The notes under the pieces were generated by a model that had not been told where the DNA came from, made no database searches, and worked only from the letters and a program-made list of their open reading frames with translations. The position numbers and the translations under genes are program-made. A DNA stretch of 64,000 nt from a bacterium (GTDB lineage: Bacteria; Campylobacterota; Campylobacteria; Campylobacterales; Arcobacteraceae). Positions 1 through 9,412 of this stretch are shown in pieces. The DNA is taken from assembly GCA_018816105.1 (NCBI GenBank), contig JAHIWE010000017.1, positions 1 through 64,000 on the forward strand, read 5' to 3'. Each line of letters begins with the position of its first letter. Position 1 is the first letter of the stretch.

Positions 1-1026
1 TAATAAATCATTTCTATGGGTGGTTACAATTGCTTTTATATGAGCCCCTGCTTCAATGATAGTATTTGCAACACTTAAAGCTTGATCAGGTTCAAGGGCA
101 ATTACTACCTTTGCACTTCCAATTACAAAATGAGTATCCAAAAGTGCATCTTGTAACCTTTTTCTCCATCGCACAATAGAAGGGTGTGGTTGAGATATAT
201 TTTTTACTTTACATAATCGTTTAAAGAATTTATCACTCTCTTCTAATCCACCTAAAGAGTCAAAATGAAAAAGGTTAATATTTGCATTTTTATCAAGTAT
301 CTTATCTCCACATTTTTGAACACTTTTTCCAATGGTGATTACTAGTTGACAGTTGGCAAGTTTTTTTATATCTTCAACAGCAATTCCTCCACTACTAAGT
401 GCTCCTTGTTTAAGTCCTAGGTGACCATCAAGGGATTCACTAATATCAGGAAGTGCAAAAACTTCATAACCAAAAAGGGCTATAGTGTCTTTGATTTTTT
501 CAACTTCAATTGGTTTCATATTTACATTTGGAATTATTAAAGCTTTATTTGAGTCTATCTCATTTGAACGCTCTACTAATTGCTCGATTATAGCTTCGAT
601 TGATTTTGCAAAACCACTTTCAATTGAACCTTCAAAATCAGGAGTATTTACATAAACCATTTGTTGAATATCTTCAACTAATTTGCTAGCACCTTTTATA
701 TCATCACCTTTTGTTTCAGTAAGTCCCGTTGTAAAAAGTCCTACTAAATCAGGTTTTACTTTTTTTGTAATATTTTTTATACTCTCACTTATTGCATAAT
801 CACCACCATCAATAACAGCTGTAATATCATTTACTGCAGTTGTCTGAACAGCGATTGGGTCATTAAAATGACGTGTAAAAAATACCTTTGTAAAAGAAGC
901 ACAACCTTGGGCCCCGTGCATAAGTGGCATACAGTTTTTTATTCCTAAAAAACAAAGCATCGCTCCCATTGGTTGAGATAATTTTATAGGGTTTAATTGT
1001 AAGGGTTTTTTGCTTATTGCTTCCAT
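1..1026 (-). CDS. nifN: Nitrogenase FeMo-cofactor scaffold subunit NifN (3' part missing)
   Basis: The reading frame is open from an ATG at 1026 to the left edge, so the C-terminus lies outside the window. The translation begins MEAISKKPLQLNPIKLSQP and continues with a GAMLCFLGIKNCMPLMHGAQ stretch and a CASFTKVFFTRHFNDP stretch, which are hallmark NifN sequences. NifN pairs with NifE to form the cytoplasmic scaffold on which NifB-co matures to FeMo-co. An AGGAAG ribosome site lies 4-5 bases before the ATG, and a sigma-54 element sits about 30 bases upstream. The usual partner nifE is not adjacent but 7 kb away on the same strand. Family assignment is firm. Confidence 0.95.
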   Translation of the reverse strand, partial: MEAISKKPLQLNPIKLSQPMGAMLCFLGIKNCMPLMHGAQGCASFTKVFFTRHFNDPIAVQTTAVNDITAVIDGGDYAISESIKNITKKVKPDLVGLFTTGLTETKGDDIKGASKLVEDIQQMVYVNTPDFEGSIESGFAKSIEAIIEQLVERSNEIDSNKALIIPNVNMKPIEVEKIKDTIALFGYEVFALPDISESLDGHLGLKQGALSSGGIAVEDIKKLANCQLVITIGKSVQKCGDKILDKNANINLFHFDSLGGLEESDKFFKRLCKVKNISQPHPSIVRWRKRLQDALLDTHFVIGSAKVVIALEPDQALSVANTIIEAGAHIKAIVTTHRNDLL

Positions 1027-1055
1027 GGTACTTCCTAAGAGAGTTTTAGGAAGTT

Positions 1056-1073
1056 ATGCAAGAAGTATTCCTT
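1056..1073 (-). promoter_or_regulatory. Sigma-54 promoter of nifN
   Basis: On the minus strand GG (1071-1070), ten bases, then GC (1059-1058) fits the -24/-12 element of RpoN promoters, in the context AAGGAATACTTCTTGCATA. The predicted transcript start is about 12 bases further on, leaving a leader of roughly 20 bases before the nifN ATG. No TGT-N10-ACA NifA site was seen nearby. Confidence 0.8.
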
Positions 1074-1132
1074 ATAAAAATTAGTAGTTAAATAGTTTTT
1101 ATTTTTACAAGAGAAGATTATTTATAGTATTT

Positions 1133-1966
1133 TTAATTTAACTTTACTTTTTTTAAATAATCACTAATCATAGGAATATAATCTTTTCTGCATATTAGAT
1201 GAGTTTGGGGTTCTTTTGGTATTTTAGTTAGAATTAAATCATCTGTATAAGCATATTTATCAATAATTTGTTTGGAAACATAGGCTTTTCCCATACCTGC
1301 TTTTACACAACCTAAAATAAGTTCATAATTTTCTATAAATATTGTTTTAAAATCCAAATTTCCTTTTTGTTTTGTATACTCTTCAAGAAATTTATAATGG
1401 GAACTATCTTTTTTGTAGCCAATTAAGCAGTTTTTTGCTTCATTTATTTTTGATTCAACTAAATATAAATCATCATAAAATTTGTTTAAAACTAATAGAT
1501 CTTTATGATTTGGATTTCCAGTAATAAAAGCAATATCTAATTTATAATCTAATATTTGCTCTAAAATTTGTGGATTGGCATTGGTATATAATTCTAGTTC
1601 CATATTTGGATATTTTTTGTTTAGTTTATTTATGAATTGAAGTAGTCTTATAGCTACATTTGCCTGCCCAGAACCAATACGAAGTATTGTTTGATGGGAA
1701 ACATTTTTCATTTGTAAAGTTGCTTCTTCTGTTTTTTTTACAATATCAACAGCATATGGATAGAGTCTTTCACCCTCTTTTGTAAGAATTACACCCTTTG
1801 GAGTTCTATGAAATAAACTGTAATTAATAACTTTTTCTAATTGTTTAATTCTAAGGCTTACATTTGATTGAGTAAAGCCTAAATCTTCGGCACCCAATGA
1901 GATTGATTTTCTATTTGCAACTGATACAAATACTTTTAATAAAGATGAATCCATATTACTATCCAT
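1133..1966 (-). CDS. LysR-family transcriptional regulator
   Basis: This 277-residue protein has an N-terminal winged helix-turn-helix (about residues 8-65, with the typical FTQSNVSLRIKQLE recognition segment) and a LysR substrate-binding domain. Length is slightly short of the usual 290-310. It is divergent from the AEC transporter at 2042, the standard layout for a LysR regulator and its target, so control of that carrier is the likely role (inference). The first ATG (1966) and a second at 1954 are both possible; neither has a clear ribosome site. It lies just upstream of the nifN promoter, and nothing visible ties it to nif control. Confidence 0.85.
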   Translation of the reverse strand: MDSNMDSSLLKVFVSVANRKSISLGAEDLGFTQSNVSLRIKQLEKVINYSLFHRTPKGVILTKEGERLYPYAVDIVKKTEEATLQMKNVSHQTILRIGSGQANVAIRLLQFINKLNKKYPNMELELYTNANPQILEQILDYKLDIAFITGNPNHKDLLVLNKFYDDLYLVESKINEAKNCLIGYKKDSSHYKFLEEYTKQKGNLDFKTIFIENYELILGCVKAGMGKAYVSKQIIDKYAYTDDLILTKIPKEPQTHLICRKDYIPMISDYLKKVKLN

Positions 1967-1974
1967 TATGTAGT

Positions 1975-2003
1975 GTATTATTTTATATTATTTGACATAA
2001 TAC
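1975..2003. promoter_or_regulatory. Inverted repeat between lysR and AEC transporter
   Basis: GTATTAT (1975-1981) is matched by its reverse complement ATAATAC (1997-2003), spaced by 15 bases, in the divergent intergenic region. LysR regulators bind interrupted dyads in such positions, so this is a candidate operator. AT-rich dyads also arise by chance. Confidence 0.35.
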
Positions 2004-2041
2004 AATAAAGAATTTATAATTCAAAAAAATAAAGGATAGAT

Positions 2042-2971
2042 ATGACACTTTTTTTAACACTACTTGGTAAAATACTACCCTTATATTTTAGTATTATATT
2101 AGGAATTTTCTCAACGGCTTTTTTAAATTGTAATAAAGATACTATTGCAAAGATTTTACTTTTTATTTTGGCTCCAATTATAGTTTTTACAGCAACCATT
2201 AGTGTAAAATTAGATGCTTCAGTAGTATTCTTACCTATTTTCTTTTTCCTTTTAAGTACAATTATTGCATTTTCTACACTTGCATATTTTAAAAAAGTTT
2301 ATAGTGATAATACTGCTAATTTATTAGCTTTTAGTACAGCAACAGGGAACACTGGAAACATAGGTATTCCACTTGCTATTTTATTTTTAGATTCGCATAT
2401 AGTTGATGTATTTATTTTTACAGTCTTAGCTTCACTTTTATATCAAAATTCTGTTGGGTACTATATAACGGCAAAGGGTAATTTTACAGCAAAACAAAGT
2501 GTTTTAAAAGTTTTAAAACTCCCCGTACTCCATGCTTTTTTATTAGGATTATTATGTAATTTATTGGGTTTTAGAATACCTGAAATGTTTATGGATTACA
2601 ATAATTATCTAAAAGGAGCTTATGCAATATTAGGAATGATGCTTCTTGGAATGGGAATGGAGAAAATAAGAACAAATAACTCTTTTGATAAAAAGTTTAT
2701 CTTTTATACTTTATTTATCAAATTTATCATTTGGCCAGTTCTTATCATATTATTTATATATTTAGACAATACCTTTATACATTTCTTAAATAAAGAGTTT
2801 TATTTGCTTATGTTTATATTCTGTATTGTACCACTTGCAGGGAATACGGTAACAGTTGCAACCTTACTAGATGTTAAACCTGAAAAAATGTCATTGGCAG
2901 TTTTTATATCTACTTTGGTATCTTTGTTTTATATTCCATTGATGATATATTTATACAATTTAAATATGTAA
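2042..2971 (+). CDS. AEC (auxin efflux carrier) family transporter
   Basis: This 309-residue inner-membrane protein has about ten hydrophobic segments in two halves of five, separated by a polar loop around residues 145-160, as in the AEC/PF03547 family. The conserved segment TGNTGNIGIPLAI (near residue 105) and the matching second-half segment PLAGNTVTVATLL (near 272) support the family. Characterised bacterial members move malonate, malate or other organic acids; the substrate here cannot be read. A ribosome site AAAGGA precedes the ATG. It is divergent from a LysR gene, and its 3' end overlaps the convergent mocA-like gene by 12 bases. Confidence 0.85.
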   Translation: MTLFLTLLGKILPLYFSIILGIFSTAFLNCNKDTIAKILLFILAPIIVFTATISVKLDASVVFLPIFFFLLSTIIAFSTLAYFKKVYSDNTANLLAFSTATGNTGNIGIPLAILFLDSHIVDVFIFTVLASLLYQNSVGYYITAKGNFTAKQSVLKVLKLPVLHAFLLGLLCNLLGFRIPEMFMDYNNYLKGAYAILGMMLLGMGMEKIRTNNSFDKKFIFYTLFIKFIIWPVLIILFIYLDNTFIHFLNKEFYLLMFIFCIVPLAGNTVTVATLLDVKPEKMSLAVFISTLVSLFYIPLMIYLYNLNM

Positions 2972-3538
2972 ATATAAATCAACATCTCTTAAAGTATCAA
3001 TATCAATTGAATAGTTTTCTTCTAAAACTACTTTGATACAATACTCTTTTTTTAATAGCTCTTTTGCTCCAAAATCTGCTTTTAATTTGGAGATTTCATT
3101 ATAAAATTTTTTAGGAAATATTGCGGGAACTTTTGGTTTTTCTCCATATAAAGAAGCGATAATATTCTCATTTAAAATACTTCTTTTTAAAGATTGATAA
3201 TGTGATAATGGAATAAAAGGCTGGTCACAAAGCATTACCATTGTATAGTCAAAATCTTTTGTGTGATTTACTCCTAAAGCAAGGCTTGAACCCATACCTT
3301 GCTGATAATTTTCATTATAAATTATATTTATATCTAAATCTTTTAGTTCATTTTCACACTCTTCTTTTTTATGACCTAGAACTACAAAAACACTATTAGA
3401 TATTTGAATAGCTTTTTTAACACTATTTCTTAAAAGGGTTTCTTTCTTATATATTAATAGTTGTTTTGATTTGCCTTCTAATCTTGAAGATGTTCCAGCA
3501 GCTAAAATTATAATAGCTAAGTTATTATATTTTTCCAT
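2960..3538 (-). CDS. mocA: MobA/MocA-like nucleotidyltransferase (molybdopterin cytidylyltransferase type)
   Basis: The product (192 residues from the ATG at 3538) carries the nucleotidyltransferase signature LAAGTSSRLEGKSKQLL near its N-terminus and a VMLCDQPF metal-binding segment near residue 95. MocA proteins add CMP to molybdopterin for enzymes of the xanthine dehydrogenase family, which fits the xdhC and oxidoreductase genes just upstream in the same operon. A GTG at 3562 gives a longer frame, but the ATG at 3538 has GAGG at the right distance and overlaps the xdhC end by 14 bases, consistent with translational coupling. Confidence 0.85.
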   Translation of the reverse strand: MEKYNNLAIIILAAGTSSRLEGKSKQLLIYKKETLLRNSVKKAIQISNSVFVVLGHKKEECENELKDLDINIIYNENYQQGMGSSLALGVNHTKDFDYTMVMLCDQPFIPLSHYQSLKRSILNENIIASLYGEKPKVPAIFPKKFYNEISKLKADFGAKELLKKEYCIKVVLEENYSIDIDTLRDVDLYLHI

Positions 3539-4415
3539 TTTTTTTAGCCTCAATTTGAGCACAAATAGAAAGTGCTATTGATTGATGTGTATTTCCACCA
3601 ATATCTAAACCAACTGGTGCAAAAAATCTTTCATCATTACCTAAATTAAAGTGTTCTTTTGTTTTTTGCATATTCTTTTTATTACCCATTAATCCAATAT
3701 ATTCTATATTTGAGTTTATTAATGCTTTTAAATAAGTAGAATCAGTTTTTGGACTATGACTTAATATCACTGAAGCATTATATGTACTTAAATCCATAGT
3801 TAGTATATCCTCTAAGTTTTCTAGTTCTATTAAGGTATCCGCTTGGTTTACAAAAGATTCTTTTATATTTATATCTATAACTGTAGTTTCCCAAGCCATT
3901 AAATTTGCCATAGAAATTAGTGAACTCACATGAGCTCCTGAACCAAAAATCAAAAGAGAATAAGGTTTTTTAATAGTTTGATAAAATTTATCATTCTCAA
4001 ATTTTATAAAACTTACCTCATCAATAATTTCAAAACTATTATCTTTTATAGATCTAACAATTGTTTTATTTTCACTTTTTAATGCAAGACCTAAAGCACC
4101 ATAGTTATCTTCAAAAAAGAAAGCTTGAGAGAAATACTTACTTGTTCCATGTCCTGAAGATTCATCTATTGGGATTGATTCAAAGTATTGAGGTTTTTTA
4201 GTTTGTAAAGCTTCTTTTGAATTTTCAATTACTTTATTTTGTAAAAAGTTACTTCCTAAAACACCTGTAAATTCACCTTTAGAATTTACAAGCATCATAT
4301 TTCCAGCTTTTGCATAAGTAGAACCTAGTGTTTCAATAACACTAGTTACTACTATATCAAGTTTTTTGTTTTTACAATCTTCTATAAATTTTAAGGATTG
4401 TTTATTTTGAAACAT
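3525..4415 (-). CDS. xdhC: XdhC/CoxI-family molybdenum cofactor insertion protein
   Basis: This 296-residue protein has an N-terminal XdhC/CoxI domain (about 15-80, including GSTYAKAGNMMLV) and a C-terminal Rossmann-like XdhC domain (about 150-290, with LLIFGSGAHVSSL and a conserved PVGLDIGGNTHQSIALSI end). XdhC proteins bind and sulfurate the molybdenum cofactor and load it into xanthine dehydrogenase-type enzymes. The gene sits 3 bases after the large catalytic subunit and overlaps the mocA-like gene, so it is the dedicated maturation factor of this operon. Confidence 0.9.
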   Translation of the reverse strand: MFQNKQSLKFIEDCKNKKLDIVVTSVIETLGSTYAKAGNMMLVNSKGEFTGVLGSNFLQNKVIENSKEALQTKKPQYFESIPIDESSGHGTSKYFSQAFFFEDNYGALGLALKSENKTIVRSIKDNSFEIIDEVSFIKFENDKFYQTIKKPYSLLIFGSGAHVSSLISMANLMAWETTVIDINIKESFVNQADTLIELENLEDILTMDLSTYNASVILSHSPKTDSTYLKALINSNIEYIGLMGNKKNMQKTKEHFNLGNDERFFAPVGLDIGGNTHQSIALSICAQIEAKKNGKI

Positions 4416-4418
4416 TGC

Positions 4419-6566
4419 TTATCCTAGTTTGATAGGGAATTTCGTATATCTTTTTCCTGTTGCATCTGCTAAGGCATTTATTACTGCTGCAAACATAGGT
4501 GGAACACCAATTTCTCCCACTCCTCCAATTTTTTCACCTGAATTTATAATTTCAACTTTGATACTTTCAGGTGCATCACTTATTCTATTTACTTCATAAT
4601 CATAGAAATTGTTTTGGTCAACTGCCCCATTTGTTAGTGTTATTTGTGCTGATTTTATATATCCAATTGTAAAGTTGATTGAACCTTCTATTTGATTTTC
4701 AATTCCAAGTGGGTTTATTGCCATTCCACAATCAACTGCTGCCCAAACATTTTGAACTTTATAGTCATTGTTTTCAACTTTTACTTTTACAACGTAAGCC
4801 ACAATACTTCCAAAAGACTCTGCAATTGCTACACCATAACCACTATTTTTTTCTCTTTTGTACCAGTTTGATTGCTTTGCTACATTTTCAAGTAATTTAT
4901 TGTATCTAGGCTCTTTCATATTTTTGATTCTAAAATCAATTTGGTCAATACCAGCAGCAATTGCAGCTTGGTCTACGATATTTTCAACAACAGGTGCTGA
5001 TGTTGTATGACCAACTGATCTAAGCCATAAAACTGTAACAGGAGACTGGGGACAAAATGCTTTTAAATCATGATTTGCAATATTATATGGGTGTGATTCT
5101 AAACCTTCTCTTTGTGTAGCATCAATTCCATCTTTGAACATAAAACCTTCAAACATTGTTCCTTTAATTAGTGATTGATTAATAACATCAGCTTTAAATG
5201 CAGTTATTTTCCCATCTTTATCTACAGACATTTTTGCTTTATTTATAGTCATAGGTCTATAGTAACCCATTTTGATATCATCTTCTCTTGTCCATAAAGT
5301 CTGAATAGGCCAAGCTTCATTTTGAGCTACATAAACAGCATCTATTACAAAGTCACTAGCCGGATTTGCACGTCTTCCAAAACTACTTCCTAAATAATTG
5401 TTATAATACTCTACATCTTCAGGTTTGATTCCTAAAATTTTCGCACAAGTTCCTCTATAAAGTGTTTGAAATTGTCCACCAACACTCATATATGCTTTAT
5501 CGCCTTTATGGTGAACTGTACAGTTTAGTGGCTCCATTGCGGCATGTGCTAAAAATGGAAAAGAGTACTCAGCTTCAACAACTTTAAATGCCTCTTTAAA
5601 AGCTTTAGAACTATCTCCATTTTTTTTCATAAGAGGTAAATCCTCTTTATCTAAATAGCTTCTATACTCTTTTTCTAAATCAGCACTAGAGATTTTCTCA
5701 AATTCTCCATTATCCCAAATTACATCAATCTTTTCCATTGCCATTTTTGCTTGGTACCAATGGTTTGCAATTACAGCTATTTTTTCATTTGGAAGTTGTT
5801 TGATTTTTAAAACCCCTGACATATTTTTAGCTTTTGAATCGTCATAACTTTTAATTTTAGCCCCAAATACTCTAGGTTGAACAAGTGCTGCGTATTTCAT
5901 ATCTGGAAGTCTAACATCTATACCAAATTTAGCTTGTCCCGTGATTTTCTCATTTACTTCTATTGGATGTCTTTTTGTTCTTTTTCCTATTAAATTATGC
6001 TCTTTAAGATCTTTTAATTTTACATCTTTTGGTATTTCCATATTTTTGATATCATCTATTAATGAACCATAAGATAGTTTTTCTTTTGTTCTATTATTTA
6101 TAACATACGAGTCTTTTGTAGAAACATCATACATTCTTACTTTCCATTTCTTAGCAGCTGCACTTTTTAACATATATCTTAGCGTTGCACCTACAAGTCT
6201 AACTCTTTGTTGTTGAGTTTTAATACTCATTGAACCACCAGTTAACATCATAGGCATTCCAGGGATATTGTAAACATCAGCTACTGGTGCTGGTTCAAAT
6301 ATAATCTTTTCCCACTCAGCATCTAATTCATCAGCAATACATATAGCAATACCTGTATATGCACCTTGTCCCATTTCTACTTGACCTAAAATAAATGTAA
6401 TGGTATTGTCTTTATCTATTTTAATAAAAGCATTTGGTTGAATGATTTCCTCTTTTTTTTCTTCAACTTTTGCAGCCATACCTTTAATTGGAAGATTAAA
6501 TCCAATGATAAAAGCTGAACTAACTAGTGTACTGTTTTTTATAAATTCTCTTCTATTTAAATTCAT
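4419..6566 (-). CDS. Molybdenum hydroxylase large subunit, isoquinoline 1-oxidoreductase beta type, Tat-exported
   Basis: This 715-residue protein begins with a twin-arginine signal (NRREFIKNS at residues 4-12, then a hydrophobic stretch), so it is probably periplasmic. It has the aldehyde oxidase/xanthine dehydrogenase molybdopterin-binding fold: a GQVEMGQGAYTGIA segment near residue 60 and a C-terminal GGVGEIGVPP segment where the catalytic glutamate of the family sits. It follows a [2Fe-2S] subunit by 3 bases. Such two-subunit enzymes oxidise aldehydes or N-heterocycles and usually pass electrons to a cytochrome c. No FAD subunit is present, as expected for the IorAB type. The substrate is unknown. 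Confidence 0.9.
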   Translation of the reverse strand: MNLNRREFIKNSTLVSSAFIIGFNLPIKGMAAKVEEKKEEIIQPNAFIKIDKDNTITFILGQVEMGQGAYTGIAICIADELDAEWEKIIFEPAPVADVYNIPGMPMMLTGGSMSIKTQQQRVRLVGATLRYMLKSAAAKKWKVRMYDVSTKDSYVINNRTKEKLSYGSLIDDIKNMEIPKDVKLKDLKEHNLIGKRTKRHPIEVNEKITGQAKFGIDVRLPDMKYAALVQPRVFGAKIKSYDDSKAKNMSGVLKIKQLPNEKIAVIANHWYQAKMAMEKIDVIWDNGEFEKISSADLEKEYRSYLDKEDLPLMKKNGDSSKAFKEAFKVVEAEYSFPFLAHAAMEPLNCTVHHKGDKAYMSVGGQFQTLYRGTCAKILGIKPEDVEYYNNYLGSSFGRRANPASDFVIDAVYVAQNEAWPIQTLWTREDDIKMGYYRPMTINKAKMSVDKDGKITAFKADVINQSLIKGTMFEGFMFKDGIDATQREGLESHPYNIANHDLKAFCPQSPVTVLWLRSVGHTTSAPVVENIVDQAAIAAGIDQIDFRIKNMKEPRYNKLLENVAKQSNWYKREKNSGYGVAIAESFGSIVAYVVKVKVENNDYKVQNVWAAVDCGMAINPLGIENQIEGSINFTIGYIKSAQITLTNGAVDQNNFYDYEVNRISDAPESIKVEIINSGEKIGGVGEIGVPPMFAAVINALADATGKRYTKFPIKLG

Positions 6567-6569
6567 TTT

Positions 6570-7022
6570 TTATCCTTTTGCCACAGTTGAAACTGCTTTA
6601 AGTATTTTATTGTATGTCCCACATCTACAGATATTACCTTGCATTGCACTTTTTATCTCATCTTTTGATGGATTTTTATTTGATTTTAAAAGTGCACTTG
6701 CATTCATAATTTGTCCAGGTTGACAATATCCACACTGAGCCACATCAAAGTCTCTCCAAACTTGTTGAAGTTTTTTTATTTCTATATCTTGGGTATTTTC
6801 TATTGTTGTAATTTTTTTATCCATTACTTGACTCAATGGTGTTGAACAACTTCTAATAGCAACTCCATCAAGTAAAACAGTACATGCTCCACATTGACCT
6901 ACTCCACAGCCAAATTTTGTTCCAGTTAGGTTTAAATGATCTCTTAAAAGCCATAAAATTGGTGTCTCTTCTGATATATCGCTTAGTTTGTAAGTTTTAT
7001 TATTTATAATAATATTATTCAT
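6570..7022 (-). CDS. [2Fe-2S] subunit of molybdenum hydroxylase (IorA type)
   Basis: This 150-residue protein carries both iron-sulfur motifs of the family: a plant-type site with C39, C44, C47 and C59, and a C-terminal helical site with C97, C100, C132 and C134. It relays electrons from the molybdenum centre of the partner encoded 3 bases downstream. It has no signal peptide, so export would be by hitch-hiking on the Tat signal of the large subunit, as known for this family. The operon order is small subunit, large subunit, xdhC, mocA-like, and it is divergent from an AraC regulator 131 bases away. Confidence 0.92.
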   Translation of the reverse strand: MNNIIINNKTYKLSDISEETPILWLLRDHLNLTGTKFGCGVGQCGACTVLLDGVAIRSCSTPLSQVMDKKITTIENTQDIEIKKLQQVWRDFDVAQCGYCQPGQIMNASALLKSNKNPSKDEIKSAMQGNICRCGTYNKILKAVSTVAKG

Positions 7023-7153
7023 ATCTTTTCCTATGTTGTGAAAGTTTTGTCTATTTTTATTATATTTGAAAGTAAAGATATATGATAGAATGATTTTCCA
7101 GAACTATTGCCTATTTCTCTAAATTATGTGATAATCCAAGTTTAGGAGTTAAC

Positions 7154-8038
7154 ATGAATTATAGAAATGAGCTAATATCATTAATAAAAGAAAATAGTAA
7201 TACAGAAGGATTGATATTAACAAATATCTCTTCTTTAAAGTTTTACACAACAACTCAAATCTCTGAGTTTGTAAGTATAATTTATGAACCATCATTATGT
7301 ATAGCTATTCAAGGTTCAAAGGCTGTTGGCTTTGGTGATGAGATGTATAGTTATTCTTCTGAAAAATATTTAATTGTATCGACCCATATTCCAGCAAATG
7401 TTAGGATTGAAGAGGCATCAAAAGAAAAGCCATATTATTCAATAATTATAAATTTTACATTAGAACAAATTTATGACGTAATTAAAGAATTAAATGATGA
7501 TTTACAAGAAAGTAAAAATAAAATACTTCAAAAAAGTCTTTGTTTTGATGTTTTAGATGATTCTTTATTAGAACCATTATTCAGGCTTTTAAAGCTTTCA
7601 CAGAGAAAAGATAATGTGGAGTTTTTGTCAAATCTTATATTGAAAGAAATTATCTATATTTTACTTCAAAGAAATAGTGATTTTTTTAAACAATATGTTT
7701 TAGAAGGAAATATAGCTAATCAAATTGTAAAAGCAATAACTGAAATAAAAGATAACTTTTCTCAAAGTATAAATATGAAAAATTTATCAAAAAATATTGG
7801 AATGAGTGAATCTTCTTTGTATAATAACTTTAAAAAAATCACCACTATGAGCCCATTACAATTTCAAAAAAAGATTAGACTTGAAGAAGCAAAACAAATG
7901 TTAATAAATCAAAATTTAGATGCTGCTCAAGTAGCTTTTGAAGTTGGTTATGAAAGTCCTTCTCAATTTAGTAGAGAATATTCAAGGATGTTTGGAATGT
8001 CACCTAAAGCTCACGTTAATTTATTAAAAGATAATTAA
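7154..8038 (+). CDS. AraC-family regulator with AraC_N domain
   Basis: This 294-residue protein has the AraC_N domain (about residues 15-160) seen in YqhC-type regulators and a C-terminal double helix-turn-helix (about 190-290, ending in the typical GYESPSQFSREYSRMFGMSPK segment). YqhC relatives respond to aldehydes and activate adjacent oxidoreductases, and the divergent neighbour is an aldehyde-oxidoreductase-like enzyme, so local control of that operon is likely (inference). Its stop codon abuts the stop of the convergent nifE gene with no spacer. Confidence 0.88.
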   Translation: MNYRNELISLIKENSNTEGLILTNISSLKFYTTTQISEFVSIIYEPSLCIAIQGSKAVGFGDEMYSYSSEKYLIVSTHIPANVRIEEASKEKPYYSIIINFTLEQIYDVIKELNDDLQESKNKILQKSLCFDVLDDSLLEPLFRLLKLSQRKDNVEFLSNLILKEIIYILLQRNSDFFKQYVLEGNIANQIVKAITEIKDNFSQSINMKNLSKNIGMSESSLYNNFKKITTMSPLQFQKKIRLEEAKQMLINQNLDAAQVAFEVGYESPSQFSREYSRMFGMSPKAHVNLLKDN

Positions 8039-9379
8039 TTAAGCCCAAGGTTCAGGATTTCCCACAACTTTAAACACTTTGTTATTTACAGCATTACATA
8101 CATCAATAGCAAGATTTACAAGTCCTGCATATGCTCCATAAGAGACTTTTTTTTCTTGATTTACATCTACAAAGGCTACTTTTTTCTTAATAGCTGTATA
8201 TAAACTTCTTCCACCTGCAAGCAAAATATCAACATTATGTTCATCAATTAATTGAGCTTGTTGAGTTCCTGGGTCTGTCATTAATATTTTTACATATTGA
8301 GCACAAATTTCTTTATCTTCTAGAGTCGCTTTTTGAACACTAGTGGCAACCACATTTATTCCTATATCTTGTAGTGCTGATGCTATTGACCAAGTTTTAT
8401 TTCCGCCTGTATTCAAAATAGCTTTTTTACCCTCTAAAATTTTTCTATATGGAATAAGTGCGAGTTCTAGTTTCTCTTCTTCCTTTTTTATTAAAGCCTC
8501 TGCACGGGCGCTTAATTCTTCATTTCCAAAGGCATTTACAATAGATCTTATTGCATTTGAAGTGTCACGTTTTCCATAAAATGAGATAGATATATATGGA
8601 ATTTGATATTGTTCTTGCATTTTTCTAGTTAGTGAAATAAGTGATTTTGCACAAACAATTACATTTAGTTTTGCTGTGTGTGCCATTTGGATATTTTCAA
8701 TTCTTCCATCACCCGCTAGTGTTGAGATTACTTTTATTCCAATTTTTTCTAAAAGCGGTGTGTATTGCCACATATCTCCTGTCACATTATATTCACCAAT
8801 TAAATTTATTCCAAAAGGATGTATAACTTCAGGTTCTCGAGTTCCAATTAATTGATTTAAAACAGATTCTCCACCAAGGCGTGAGCCAAGATTTTTACCA
8901 CCTACGAAACCAGGAGAATGAATAATTACAATTGGAATTTTATGTTTTTCTTGCATTCTTGAACAAACACTATCCATATCATCACCAATCATGGCAGTTA
9001 CACAAGTTTCATATACAAAAATACCTTTTGGATTTTTATGTTCAACAATATAGTTTATTGACTCTTCAAGTTTTTTATCTCCACCAAAAATTACATCATT
9101 TGTATTTACATCTGTTGTATATCCCATTACAGTATTGTTATCTCCATGATGCGAAGTTAGTGTTTGTCTAGTTTCCCAAGAAGCACCAATGCAAGTAGCA
9201 GGTGAATGTACTAAATGAATAACATCAGCAAATGGAAAAAGAGCAATTTGAGCTCCCTCAAATGCACAACCACCACTTGTTGCTCCTGGTTTTGGTTTAT
9301 CACATGAAGATTTTTTTGTTTTATTATGTGAACAGTCACTTTCACTCAATAGTTCTCTAATAAGCTTTTTGTTTATCAT
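8039..9379 (-). CDS. nifE: Nitrogenase FeMo-cofactor scaffold subunit NifE
   Basis: The 446-residue product from the ATG at 9379 matches NifE throughout: GGCAFEGAQIALFPFADVIH near residue 35, SPATCIGASWETR, TTDVNTNDVIFGGDKKL and FVYETCVTAMIGDD. Cysteines at these places hold the interface cluster of the NifEN scaffold. A TTG at 9418 would add 13 residues, but that TTG is part of the -12 box of the sigma-54 promoter, so it cannot be translated from this transcript; ATG 9379 is preferred although its ribosome site (AAAGAA) is weak. NifN, its obligate partner, is 7 kb downstream beyond an unrelated gene block. Confidence 0.95.
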   Translation of the reverse strand: MINKKLIRELLSESDCSHNKTKKSSCDKPKPGATSGGCAFEGAQIALFPFADVIHLVHSPATCIGASWETRQTLTSHHGDNNTVMGYTTDVNTNDVIFGGDKKLEESINYIVEHKNPKGIFVYETCVTAMIGDDMDSVCSRMQEKHKIPIVIIHSPGFVGGKNLGSRLGGESVLNQLIGTREPEVIHPFGINLIGEYNVTGDMWQYTPLLEKIGIKVISTLAGDGRIENIQMAHTAKLNVIVCAKSLISLTRKMQEQYQIPYISISFYGKRDTSNAIRSIVNAFGNEELSARAEALIKKEEEKLELALIPYRKILEGKKAILNTGGNKTWSIASALQDIGINVVATSVQKATLEDKEICAQYVKILMTDPGTQQAQLIDEHNVDILLAGGRSLYTAIKKKVAFVDVNQEKKVSYGAYAGLVNLAIDVCNAVNNKVFKVVGNPEPWA

Positions 9380-9412
9380 GACAGATTCTTTATATTGGAT
9401 TTTAATAATTAC

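Noticed and set aside
1031-1053. Hairpin CTTCCTAA/TTAGGAAG that would hide the nifN ribosome site
   Set aside because: The predicted sigma-54 transcript start falls inside or just after the first-transcribed arm, so the full stem probably never exists in the mRNA. It may matter only as a DNA dyad.
4679-4909. Plus-strand open frames inside the molybdenum hydroxylase gene and similar antisense frames across the window
   Set aside because: They lie opposite well-supported genes, have no ribosome sites, and show hydrophobic or Leu/Phe/His-rich composition typical of shadow frames of AT-rich genes.
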